Assembly: GCA_024643405.1 (NCBI GenBank)
Contig: JAHENA010000003.1
Span: 30,249 to 94,248 of the forward strand
Direction: 5' to 3'
DNA: 64,000 bases
Origin: Flavobacteriales bacterium
GTDB taxonomy: Bacteria > Bacteroidota > Bacteroidia > Flavobacteriales > Flavobacteriaceae
Positions within the stretch are counted from its first letter, which is position 1. Every line of letters starts with the position of its first letter. The notes under the pieces are model-generated. The model was given only the letters and a program-made list of their open reading frames with translations. It did not search any database and was not told where the DNA came from. Positions 49,611 through 56,456 of the stretch are shown in pieces. The position numbers and the translations under genes were made by a program.

Positions 49611-50275
49611 AGTTCATCGGCGATATATCCAATTCCTCTTATGGTTTGAATAAAATCTTCGTGTGGATTTAACTTCAGTTTTTTTCTTAAGGCATTAATG
49701 TATACATCTATAACACCCGTATTGTAATCAAAATGTATATCCCATACATTTTGAATAATACTCGTTCTGGTGCATACAACTCCTTTATTTTTCAATAAAT
49801 ATTCTAATAAAGCGAACTCTTTTTGAGTTAGCATAATTTCTTCATCTGCATTAAATACTTTATGAGTTTTAGTATTTAACAAGATATTTCCAATTGAAAA
49901 TGTGGAATGCTCTACAGATTTAGACCGTAATTGTACTTTAATTCGTTCTAAGAGCTCATCAAAGTGAAAAGGCTTTTTAATATAATCATTAGCCCCAGAT
50001 TGTAGTCCGAAAATAGTTTCATCTACCGTATCTTTTGCAGTTAAAAAAATTATAGGAGTATTATTAAATGATTTTCTAAATTCATGACATATTTCAATAC
50101 CGCTTAAGCCGGGGAGCATCCAATCTAATAGTAACAAATCATAAATACCAGACAAAGCAAGCTCTAAGCCTGTCTTTCCATTATCAGCAACGTCTACAAT
50201 AAAAGATTCTTCTTCTAATCCTTGTTTAAGAAAATTAGAAATGCCAGTTTCATCTTCTACAACTAATATTTTCAT
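49607..50275 (-). CDS. OmpR-family response regulator
   Basis: The 222-residue protein begins MKILVVEDETGISNFLKQGL. A longer frame starts at TTG and is rejected. The receiver domain has the phosphoacceptor Asp in YDLLLLDWMLPGLSG (about 46-60), TAKDTVDE and KPFHFDEL with the conserved Lys. The winged helix has MLTQKEFALLEYLLKNKGVV and VDVYINALRKKL, with TIRGIGYIA at the end. It should control the pump operon and probably its own gene through the direct-repeat boxes. Confidence 0.94.
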   Translation of the reverse strand: MKILVVEDETGISNFLKQGLEEESFIVDVADNGKTGLELALSGIYDLLLLDWMLPGLSGIEICHEFRKSFNNTPIIFLTAKDTVDETIFGLQSGANDYIKKPFHFDELLERIKVQLRSKSVEHSTFSIGNILLNTKTHKVFNADEEIMLTQKEFALLEYLLKNKGVVCTRTSIIQNVWDIHFDYNTGVIDVYINALRKKLKLNPHEDFIQTIRGIGYIADEL

Positions 50276-50319
50276 GATGCAAAAATTATTTTTTAATTTC
50301 AAAAAACAATTAAATGTAC

Positions 50320-50338
50320 CTTAAGATTTGCTTAAAAA
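50320..50338 (-). promoter_or_regulatory. Candidate response-regulator box upstream of the regulator gene
   Basis: The 19-base direct-repeat element recurs 45 bases upstream of the regulator ATG. On its way to the ATG the minus strand has a TAATTTTTG sequence (one base longer than TAnnTTTG), followed by GCAT as in the pump promoter. This suggests autoregulation. Confidence 0.65.
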
Positions 50339-50425
50339 AGAATTGAAAATGAAAATTTTAATAATTAGAATAAATAAGTCTGTGAAAGTTAAACTTTCAG
50401 AGGTTCAGAACTTTTATAAAGAATA

Positions 50426-50686
50426 TTAATTAAATTCTGATGAATCTAAATCTTGAAGTTCATTAAGTTGTTTCAATAAATCAAATGTTTTCTTGGCTTC
50501 TACTTCATCAACTACACTAATAGCAGCACCAACGTGTACCATGACATAGTCATTAACATTTGCTTCTGGTACAAGTGTTAAACTCACTTCTTTAATAACA
50601 CCGTCAAAAGACACTCTGCCAGTTCTAAAGGTTTCATCTAACTGAGCTGTTATTTCTATTAATTTTCCTGGAATTGAAAGACACAT
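50426..50686 (-). CDS. hypC: Hydrogenase maturation chaperone HypC
   Basis: The 86-residue protein begins MCLSIPGKLIEI, with the essential N-terminal Cys and the HypC/HybG/HupF signature. It holds the Fe(CN)2CO unit with HypD and brings it to the large subunit precursor. YVMVHVGAAISVVDEVEA is conserved. It ends the leftward hypA-hypB-hypC set, 12 bases after hypB. Confidence 0.96.
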   Translation of the reverse strand: MCLSIPGKLIEITAQLDETFRTGRVSFDGVIKEVSLTLVPEANVNDYVMVHVGAAISVVDEVEAKKTFDLLKQLNELQDLDSSEFN

Positions 50687-50698
50687 AATTTTTTTGAA

Positions 50699-51520
50699 TT
50701 AATTTTCTTTAAGCCACTGATACCAAGCTTCCATTCCTTCACCAGTAGTAGCAGAAACCTCAAAAAATTTCAATTTAGAATTTACTTGTAAGGCATAAGA
50801 CTTTAACTTTTTAATATCAATATTTAAATAGGGTAACAAATCTATTTTATTTATGATGCAAATATCCGAGGTATGAAACATATCAGGATATTTAATAGGT
50901 TTGTCTTCTCCTTCAGTGGTGCTGATTATAACCACACGTTTATTTTCACCTAGATGGAACATAGATGGACACACCAGGTTCCCCACATTTTCAATCATTA
51001 AAATGGAGTGGTCTTTTATGTTTAATTTTTTTACGGCCTCATAAACCATATCACTTTCTAAATGACATCCTTTGCCCGTATTGATTTGAATAACAGGTAT
51101 GCCTAAAGCATTAATTCTATTGGCATCGTTAAGTGTTTGTTGATCTCCTTCAATCACATAAAATATTTTTTCATTTTTTAAGTCGGTTAAAGTTCTTTCT
51201 AAAATAGAGGTTTTACCTGAGCCTGGAGAACTCACTAAATTTAAAGCGAAAATGTTTTTAGCTTCAAAATAGCCTTTATTTCTTGACGCCATCACATCAT
51301 TATGTTGCAAAATATCTTGTTCTAAATCTATCACCGTTTTATGGTGATGGTCATAATTATGGCTATGGGGATGGTCATGGTCATGGTGATGATGATCATG
51401 TGTATGCTCATGACTATGAGAATGCCCGTCATGATGATGATGTCCGTGTGCTTCTACCTCACTAGGATTTTGAATAATCACACCATTTTTTTCTGATCCG
51501 CAACCGCAAGTTCCACACAT
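50699..51520 (-). CDS. hypB: Nickel GTPase HypB with His-rich metal-binding region
   Basis: The 273-residue protein inserts nickel into the hydrogenase large subunit. It starts MCGTCGCGSEKNG with the high-affinity CxxCGC nickel motif. A His/Asp-rich stretch follows (about residues 26-61, more than 20 His), which should store nickel. GTPase motifs are NLVSSPGSGKTSILERTL, YVIEGDQQTLND, GCHLESDMVYEAV (zinc/nickel site Cys-His) and INKIDLLPYL. It precedes hypC and follows hypA after 56 bases. Confidence 0.96.
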   Translation of the reverse strand: MCGTCGCGSEKNGVIIQNPSEVEAHGHHHHDGHSHSHEHTHDHHHHDHDHPHSHNYDHHHKTVIDLEQDILQHNDVMASRNKGYFEAKNIFALNLVSSPGSGKTSILERTLTDLKNEKIFYVIEGDQQTLNDANRINALGIPVIQINTGKGCHLESDMVYEAVKKLNIKDHSILMIENVGNLVCPSMFHLGENKRVVIISTTEGEDKPIKYPDMFHTSDICIINKIDLLPYLNIDIKKLKSYALQVNSKLKFFEVSATTGEGMEAWYQWLKEN

Positions 51521-51576
51521 AATTTGTAATTTTTATAATTTTGTTAAATACTTAATTTCGGGTCATCTTTGAATTT

Positions 51577-51918
51577 TTAAGACACCTCTAAATATTTTAC
51601 CCTCAATTCTTTGCCTTTAATAATGCTTTTTAAGAAGCTATTGCATTTAGGACATGAATCATAAAAATATTTAACTTTAAAAATATGGTGACAATCACCA
51701 CATTTTGCCTCTCCTTCAATAATATTTATTCTTTTTTCAGCATGTTCCAATACCGTGTCTTTAACAGCCGAAGGCCAAACAAAATCTAAAGAATCAAATT
51801 CAATTCCTGCCAGTGTGCCTATTTCAAGTTCAATGAATTCAACTTTATTTTTATTGGCTTTTTTTGTTTCTTTTTCAGCAATATCAACTATACCCAACGC
51901 TATTGATAATTCATGCAT
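51577..51918 (-). CDS. hypA: Nickel-binding maturation factor HypA
   Basis: The 113-residue protein starts MHELSIALGIVDI; its second residue, His2, is the known nickel ligand. Two CxxC pairs (AKCGDCHHIF and DSCPKCNSF, about 72-78 and 90-96) bind structural zinc. It works with HypB to load nickel. It is the first gene of the leftward hyp set and diverges from the hydrogenase genes. Confidence 0.96.
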   Translation of the reverse strand: MHELSIALGIVDIAEKETKKANKNKVEFIELEIGTLAGIEFDSLDFVWPSAVKDTVLEHAEKRINIIEGEAKCGDCHHIFKVKYFYDSCPKCNSFLKSIIKGKELRVKYLEVS

Positions 51919-51934
51919 GTAGTTAATATTTTTG
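51903..51934 (+). promoter_or_regulatory. Possible promoter of the hydrogenase structural operon
   Basis: TTG at 51903-51905 and TATTTTTG at 51927-51934 are 21 bases apart on the plus strand. If used, transcription starts near 51941 and the leader is about 150 bases. The -33 box lies inside the start of hypA. Confidence 0.35.
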
Positions 51935-51990
51935 AAAGTTTAACCTATTGATATATAGAACAATAATAAATATTTACAAGAATTAATAAT

Positions 51991-52004
51991 ATGACAAATG
52001 TCAT
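51991..52004. promoter_or_regulatory. Palindromic operator candidate between hypA and hydrogenase genes
   Basis: ATGACA-AA-TGTCAT is a perfect inverted repeat with a two-base centre, in the middle of the divergent intergenic region. Such dyads can bind Crp/Fnr-like or other dimeric regulators; the regulator is unknown. Confidence 0.5.
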
Positions 52005-52014
52005 GTTTTTTCTT

Positions 52015-52048
52015 AGAATGATTTTCTAGCTTTAAATCATTCTTTTTA
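52015..52048 (+). terminator. Terminator-like hairpin in the leader of the hydrogenase operon
   Basis: A perfect 10-bp stem (AGAATGATTT at 52015-52024, AAATCATTCT at 52034-52043) with a nine-base loop is followed by five T. It lies 45 bases before the small subunit ATG and could be an attenuator, or a second operator. Confidence 0.45.
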
Positions 52049-52089
52049 AAATATGTAATATCTCATTTTTTTTAATCTAAATTTTCATT

Positions 52090-53214
52090 ATGGCTAAAAA
52101 CAACGAATTAAGAGAAACTTATTATGAGAGCATAATAAAACAGGGCTATAGTAGAAGAGATTTCATGAAGTTTGCCACCTATATTGCTGCCTATATGGGA
52201 TTGGAAAACTCTATGGTTGGTCAAGTGGCAAAGTCTCTTGAAACTACACACAGGGTACCAGTAATTTGGGAACATTTCCAAGAATGTACGTGTTGCAGCG
52301 AATCTTTTATTCGTTCTGACCATCCTATAGTGGCAGATATTATTCTTGATAAAATTTCATTAGATTATACGTTAACCTTAATGGCAGCTTCAGGACATCA
52401 AGCAGAAGCGGCTAAGCAGGCCACCATGGAAAAATACAAAGGTGAGTATATTCTTTGTGTTGAGGGGTCTGTACCAATGGGTGATGATGGTAATTACTGT
52501 TGTATTGGTGGAAGATCAGCTAAAGATTTATTAATTGAATCAGCTGCAGGAGCCAAGGCTATAATTGCTTGGGGTAGTTGTGCATCAAACGGATGTGTTC
52601 AGGCGGCAAAACCAAATCCTACAAACGCAACACCAATTCATAAAATTATAAAAAACAAACCAATTATAAGAGTTCCGGGTTGTCCTCCAATTGGGGAAGT
52701 TATGGCTGGTGTCATTGTACATTTAGTCACTTTTGGAAGATTGCCAGAATTGGATCGATTAGGAAGACCAAAAGCATTCTACGCAAAACGAGTTCATGAT
52801 AGTTGTTATAGAAGACCATATTATGATGCTGGATTGTTTGCTCAAACCTTTGATGACAAAAATGCTAAAGATGGTTATTGTTTATATAAGTTGGGTTGTA
52901 AAGGGCCTATGACCTATAATTCATGTGGAACCATAAAATGGAATAATGGCGTGAGTTATCCAATTCAATCCGGACATGGATGTATAGGATGTAGTGAAGA
53001 AAACTTCTGGGATAACGGACCATTCTATGAAAGATTGACTAAAGTTCCAGGACTTCATGAAGAAGGACTGGCCGATGATATTGGAAAAGTTGGAGCCGGT
53101 ATTTTAGCAGGTGGCTTAGCGGTCCATGCGATTGCAGCTAACATTTCCAAAAGAAAAGAATTAACAAGCCGAATAAATCGAGGCATATCAAACGAAAAAA
53201 ATATTGACTCTTAA
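52090..53214 (+). CDS. hyaA: [NiFe] hydrogenase small subunit, oxygen-tolerant group 1d type
   Basis: The 374-residue precursor has a Tat signal with SRRDFMKF (residues 21-28). It carries the electron-relay clusters. Proximal cluster cysteines are in ECTCCSES (66, 68, 69), WGSCASNGC and VPGCPP: six in all, as in E. coli Hyd-1 and the Ralstonia membrane-bound hydrogenase, where the extra two give oxygen tolerance. Other cluster ligands are seen in RVHDSC, GYCLYKLGC, NSCGTIKW and GHGCIGCSE. A C-terminal membrane helix (VGAGILAGGLAVHAIAA, about 336-352) anchors it facing the periplasm. The large subunit follows after 11 bases. Confidence 0.96.
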   Translation: MAKNNELRETYYESIIKQGYSRRDFMKFATYIAAYMGLENSMVGQVAKSLETTHRVPVIWEHFQECTCCSESFIRSDHPIVADIILDKISLDYTLTLMAASGHQAEAAKQATMEKYKGEYILCVEGSVPMGDDGNYCCIGGRSAKDLLIESAAGAKAIIAWGSCASNGCVQAAKPNPTNATPIHKIIKNKPIIRVPGCPPIGEVMAGVIVHLVTFGRLPELDRLGRPKAFYAKRVHDSCYRRPYYDAGLFAQTFDDKNAKDGYCLYKLGCKGPMTYNSCGTIKWNNGVSYPIQSGHGCIGCSEENFWDNGPFYERLTKVPGLHEEGLADDIGKVGAGILAGGLAVHAIAANISKRKELTSRINRGISNEKNIDS

Positions 53215-53225
53215 AAATTAGAATT

Positions 53226-54962
53226 ATGGCAGATAGAATAGTAGTTGATCCTGTTACCAGAATTGAGGGTCATTTAAGAATAGAAGCAGAAATTAAAGAT
53301 GGAATCATAGTAGATGCCTATAGCTCCAGTACAATGGTAAGAGGTATTGAAGAAATTGTTAAAGGAAGAGATCCTAGAGATGTCTGGGCTTTTGTACAAA
53401 GAACATGTGGCGTATGTACAACAGTGCATGCATTAACATCAGTAAGAGCAGTTGAAGATGCTTTAGGTATAGCGATTCCACCAAATGCCGAAATGGTAAG
53501 AAATATTATGGAAGGTGCATTATACATGCATGACCATACCATTCACTTTTATCATTTACACGCCTTAGACTGGGTAGATGTAGTGAATGCTTTAAATGCA
53601 GATCCTGTTAAAACTTCTGAATTAGCACAAAGTATTTCGAATTGGCCAAAAAGTTCACCAGGTTATTTTTCTGATATTAAAAAACGCATCACTAAATTTG
53701 TTGAAAGTGGTCAATTAGGAATTTTTGCCAATGGCTATTGGGGTCATCCTCAGATGAAATTGCCTGCTGAGGTAAATTTATTGGCAGTAGCTCATTATTT
53801 GGAAGCTCTGGAATGGCAAAAAGAAATTGTAAAAGTCCATACCATTTTTGGAGGAAAAAATCCACATCCAAATTATTTGGTTGGGGGAATGGCATGTGCT
53901 ATAAATACTGAAAATCCTGGAGGAATTAATGCAGAGCGCTTAGCCATGGTTAAATCGCTTCTTGATGAAGGAAAACGATTTATTGAACAAGTTTATATTC
54001 CAGACTTATTGGCAATTGCATCCTTCTATAAAGATTGGGGAGCCATTGGCAAGGGATTTGGAAATTATATGTCTTATGGTGATTTCCCAGTTAATGGCTA
54101 TGCAGATCAATCTAATTTTAAATTTCCACAAGGAGTTATTTTAAACCGAGATTTATCTAAGGTATTAGATGTTAATCATAGAAGTAGTGACGAAATTGAA
54201 GAGTTTGTCAATAATTCCTGGTATGATAATTATGCCGAGGGTAAAGAAACCGGTAGACATCCATGGGAAGGAGAAACCAATATTAAATATTCAGGTCCAA
54301 AACCACCGTACGAACATTTGAATGTTGAAGAAAAGTACAGTTTTGTAAAAACACCACGATGGAAAGGGATGCCTATGGAAGTGGGTCCTTTAGCGAGGCT
54401 TTTAGTAGGTTATGGAAGAGGTAATAAGGAAATACAAGAGGCTGTCAATGCTGCTTTAGCGCATTTAGATGTTCCGGTTGATGCCTTATTCTCAACTTTA
54501 GGTAGAACTGCTGCCAGAGGAATAGAAACGCAATTGGTAGCCAATTGGACCATGGAATTTTATGATACGTTAATACGTAATATCAAAAATGGCGATCAAA
54601 GAATGGCTAACACTGAAAATTGGGAACCCTCCACTTGGCCATCAGAAGCAAAAGGAGTAGGCTATATGGAAGCTCCTAGAGGAGCTCTAGCACATTGGAT
54701 TAAAATTAAAGATGGAAAGACTGAGAACTATCAACAAGTGGTTCCAACAACCTGGAATGCATCTCCAAGAGATCCTAAAGGTGAACGTTCTGCTTATGAG
54801 TCTACGTTAATTGGCACGCCAGTGGCAGATCCAGAATTACCGCTCGAAATCATTCGCACTATTCATTCGTTTGATCCATGCTTGGCCTGTGCCGTGCATT
54901 TATATGATGAGCATGGTAATCATATCTCCAGAGTTCAACATACCGGTAGTTGTGAAATTTAG
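53226..54962 (+). CDS. hyaB: [NiFe] hydrogenase large subunit
   Basis: The 578-residue precursor holds the Ni-Fe active site that splits H2. The N-terminal ligand pair is in VQRTCGVCTTVHALTSVRAV (RxCGxC, about 57-76) and the C-terminal pair in DPCLACAVH (about 550-558). VDPVTRIEGHLRIEAEI is the conserved start. About 20 residues after the last His form the extension that the HyaD-type protease removes once nickel is loaded. It would be exported with the small subunit through Tat. Confidence 0.97.
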   Translation: MADRIVVDPVTRIEGHLRIEAEIKDGIIVDAYSSSTMVRGIEEIVKGRDPRDVWAFVQRTCGVCTTVHALTSVRAVEDALGIAIPPNAEMVRNIMEGALYMHDHTIHFYHLHALDWVDVVNALNADPVKTSELAQSISNWPKSSPGYFSDIKKRITKFVESGQLGIFANGYWGHPQMKLPAEVNLLAVAHYLEALEWQKEIVKVHTIFGGKNPHPNYLVGGMACAINTENPGGINAERLAMVKSLLDEGKRFIEQVYIPDLLAIASFYKDWGAIGKGFGNYMSYGDFPVNGYADQSNFKFPQGVILNRDLSKVLDVNHRSSDEIEEFVNNSWYDNYAEGKETGRHPWEGETNIKYSGPKPPYEHLNVEEKYSFVKTPRWKGMPMEVGPLARLLVGYGRGNKEIQEAVNAALAHLDVPVDALFSTLGRTAARGIETQLVANWTMEFYDTLIRNIKNGDQRMANTENWEPSTWPSEAKGVGYMEAPRGALAHWIKIKDGKTENYQQVVPTTWNASPRDPKGERSAYESTLIGTPVADPELPLEIIRTIHSFDPCLACAVHLYDEHGNHISRVQHTGSCEI

Positions 54963-54977
54963 CTAAATAAAAAGATC

Positions 54978-55730
54978 ATGAAAAAAATAACAAATTTTAA
55001 ACGTGTATACGTCTGGGAATTACCAGTCAGGATCTTTCATTGGTTAAATGTTTTGGCTTTATTTGTCTTGGTTGTTACAGGTTTTATAATTGCTAATCCA
55101 CCAGCTATATTATCCAGCGCAGAAGCAACAAACTTACATACTTTTGGCTTTGTTAGGTTTTTACATTTTACGGCGGCTTACATTTTCTTATTCGTTTTAA
55201 TATTGAGAGTTTATTGGTCATTTATGGGTAATAGATTTGCAAGTTGGAGAGCGTTTTGGCCGTTTACCAAAAAGAACTGGAATAATTTTTGGCATGTGAT
55301 GAAAATTGATATCATGCTCATGAATGAGAAGGAAGAGGATGTGTCTAAAATTAGTATTGGACATAACAGTGTAGCCACACTTTCATATTTAGTCATGTTT
55401 GTTTTAGCTCTTGTTCAAATAGCAACAGGTTTTGCTTTATATGGAGATATGGCCTCCTGGTGGTTACCTAAAATGTTTGTATGGGTCATTCCACTTTTTG
55501 GTGGAGACTTTATAGTTAGGAGCATTCATCATACTGCCATGTGGTTTTTTATTTTTTTTGCTATGGTTCATGTTTATTTGGTATTTTATCATGATTGGCT
55601 CGAGGGAAGAGGAGAAGTGTCTTCTATATTTGGAGGCTATAAATTTGTTTCTGATGAACGTTTAAAGCATGCCCATAATGAAGATGAAGTAGAAATTAAA
55701 GATGAAAAAGGAATTGTAGCCACAAAATAA
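54978..55730 (+). CDS. hyaC: Hydrogenase cytochrome b subunit
   Basis: The 250-residue inner membrane di-heme cytochrome takes electrons from the small subunit to quinone. It starts with YVWELPVRIFHWLNVLALFV (first heme-ligand His in FHW). Other conserved His residues are in RFLHFTAAYIFLFV and SIHHTAMWFFIFFAMVHVYL. Four membrane helices are visible. This matches the HyaC/HupC family. It follows the large subunit by 15 bases; a hairpin follows its stop. Confidence 0.94.
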   Translation: MKKITNFKRVYVWELPVRIFHWLNVLALFVLVVTGFIIANPPAILSSAEATNLHTFGFVRFLHFTAAYIFLFVLILRVYWSFMGNRFASWRAFWPFTKKNWNNFWHVMKIDIMLMNEKEEDVSKISIGHNSVATLSYLVMFVLALVQIATGFALYGDMASWWLPKMFVWVIPLFGGDFIVRSIHHTAMWFFIFFAMVHVYLVFYHDWLEGRGEVSSIFGGYKFVSDERLKHAHNEDEVEIKDEKGIVATK

Positions 55731-55752
55731 ATTAGTTTTATTAATCAATCTT

Positions 55753-55802
55753 AAATTCATTCAAAGACATACAATTTTGGATTTGAATGAATTTATTTTT
55801 TA
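55753..55802 (+). terminator. Inverted repeat with T run between hyaC and hyaD
   Basis: A 13-bp perfect inverted repeat (AAATTCATTCAAA at 55753-55765, TTTGAATGAATTT at 55782-55794) with a 16-base loop precedes ATTTTTTAC. It could partly end the structural transcript and lower expression of the maturation genes. Confidence 0.65.
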
Positions 55803-55899
55803 CTTTATAATTTGAAATACCAATAAAATTAGCTTAGACCAAAAAAAAATAGTTTTTATTAGTATGATATCTGACCTCTAACTTAATAAGTATATAAAG

Positions 55900-56433
55900 A
55901 TGAAAATCCCAGAAAGAACACCAGTTGCAATAAGTAGCGATTCCTATTTTTTTGAAAAGGATAAATCCAATAGTATTTTGGTGATGGGTGTTGGTAATTA
56001 TTTAATGGGAGATGAAGGGATTGGTGTGCATATTATACAGGAAATGGCGAAGCAGGAACTTCCAGAATATATAGATATTCTTGATGGTGGAACAGGTGGG
56101 TTTTTACTACTCAGCTGTTTTCAGGTATATCCTACTATTATTTTTGTTGATGCTACCATGGACGGTAAACCTGCAGGTACTATTTCCTTAATTCGTCCCA
56201 AATTTGCATCCGATTTTCCTTCAGCTTTGAGTGTTCATGACGTGGGCTTAAAAGACATGGTAGAGGCGGTTTATTTGATGGATAAAGTCCCAGACATACA
56301 TTTATTTACGGTTTCAATAGAAGAAATGAATCCCATGACCATAGAATTAAATTCAAAAGTAGAAGCTGTAATCCCTGAATTAATTCATAGAATTTATGAA
56401 CATGCAAAAAATTTGCATCTTCAGACAAAATAA
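55900..56433 (+). CDS. hyaD: Hydrogenase maturation endopeptidase, HyaD type
   Basis: The 177-residue protease clips the C-terminal extension of the large subunit. VMGVGNYLMGDEGIGVHIIQ carries the nickel-sensing Glu/Asp (about 29-48). DILDGGTGGFLLLSCF and FVDATMDGKPAGTI contain the second Asp. LSVHDVGLKDMVEAVYLM holds the conserved His. The gap of 169 bases upstream, with a hairpin, may mark a separate promoter. hypF follows after 23 bases. Confidence 0.92.
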   Translation: MKIPERTPVAISSDSYFFEKDKSNSILVMGVGNYLMGDEGIGVHIIQEMAKQELPEYIDILDGGTGGFLLLSCFQVYPTIIFVDATMDGKPAGTISLIRPKFASDFPSALSVHDVGLKDMVEAVYLMDKVPDIHLFTVSIEEMNPMTIELNSKVEAVIPELIHRIYEHAKNLHLQTK

Positions 56434-56456
56434 GTTTATGATTAGCAGACACATTT

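Noticed and set aside
51283-51465. Open frame opposite the His-rich part of hypB, rich in Gly, His and Asp
   Set aside because: It is the mirror of the His-codon run in hypB and has no start signal or homology of its own.
52108-52323. Cys-poor minus-strand frame inside the small subunit gene
   Set aside because: It lies wholly opposite a clear gene and shows no recognisable domain.
52090-54962. Selenocysteine-containing [NiFeSe] hydrogenase
   Set aside because: The C-terminal ligand motif is DPCLAC with an ordinary Cys codon, and there is no in-frame TGA.
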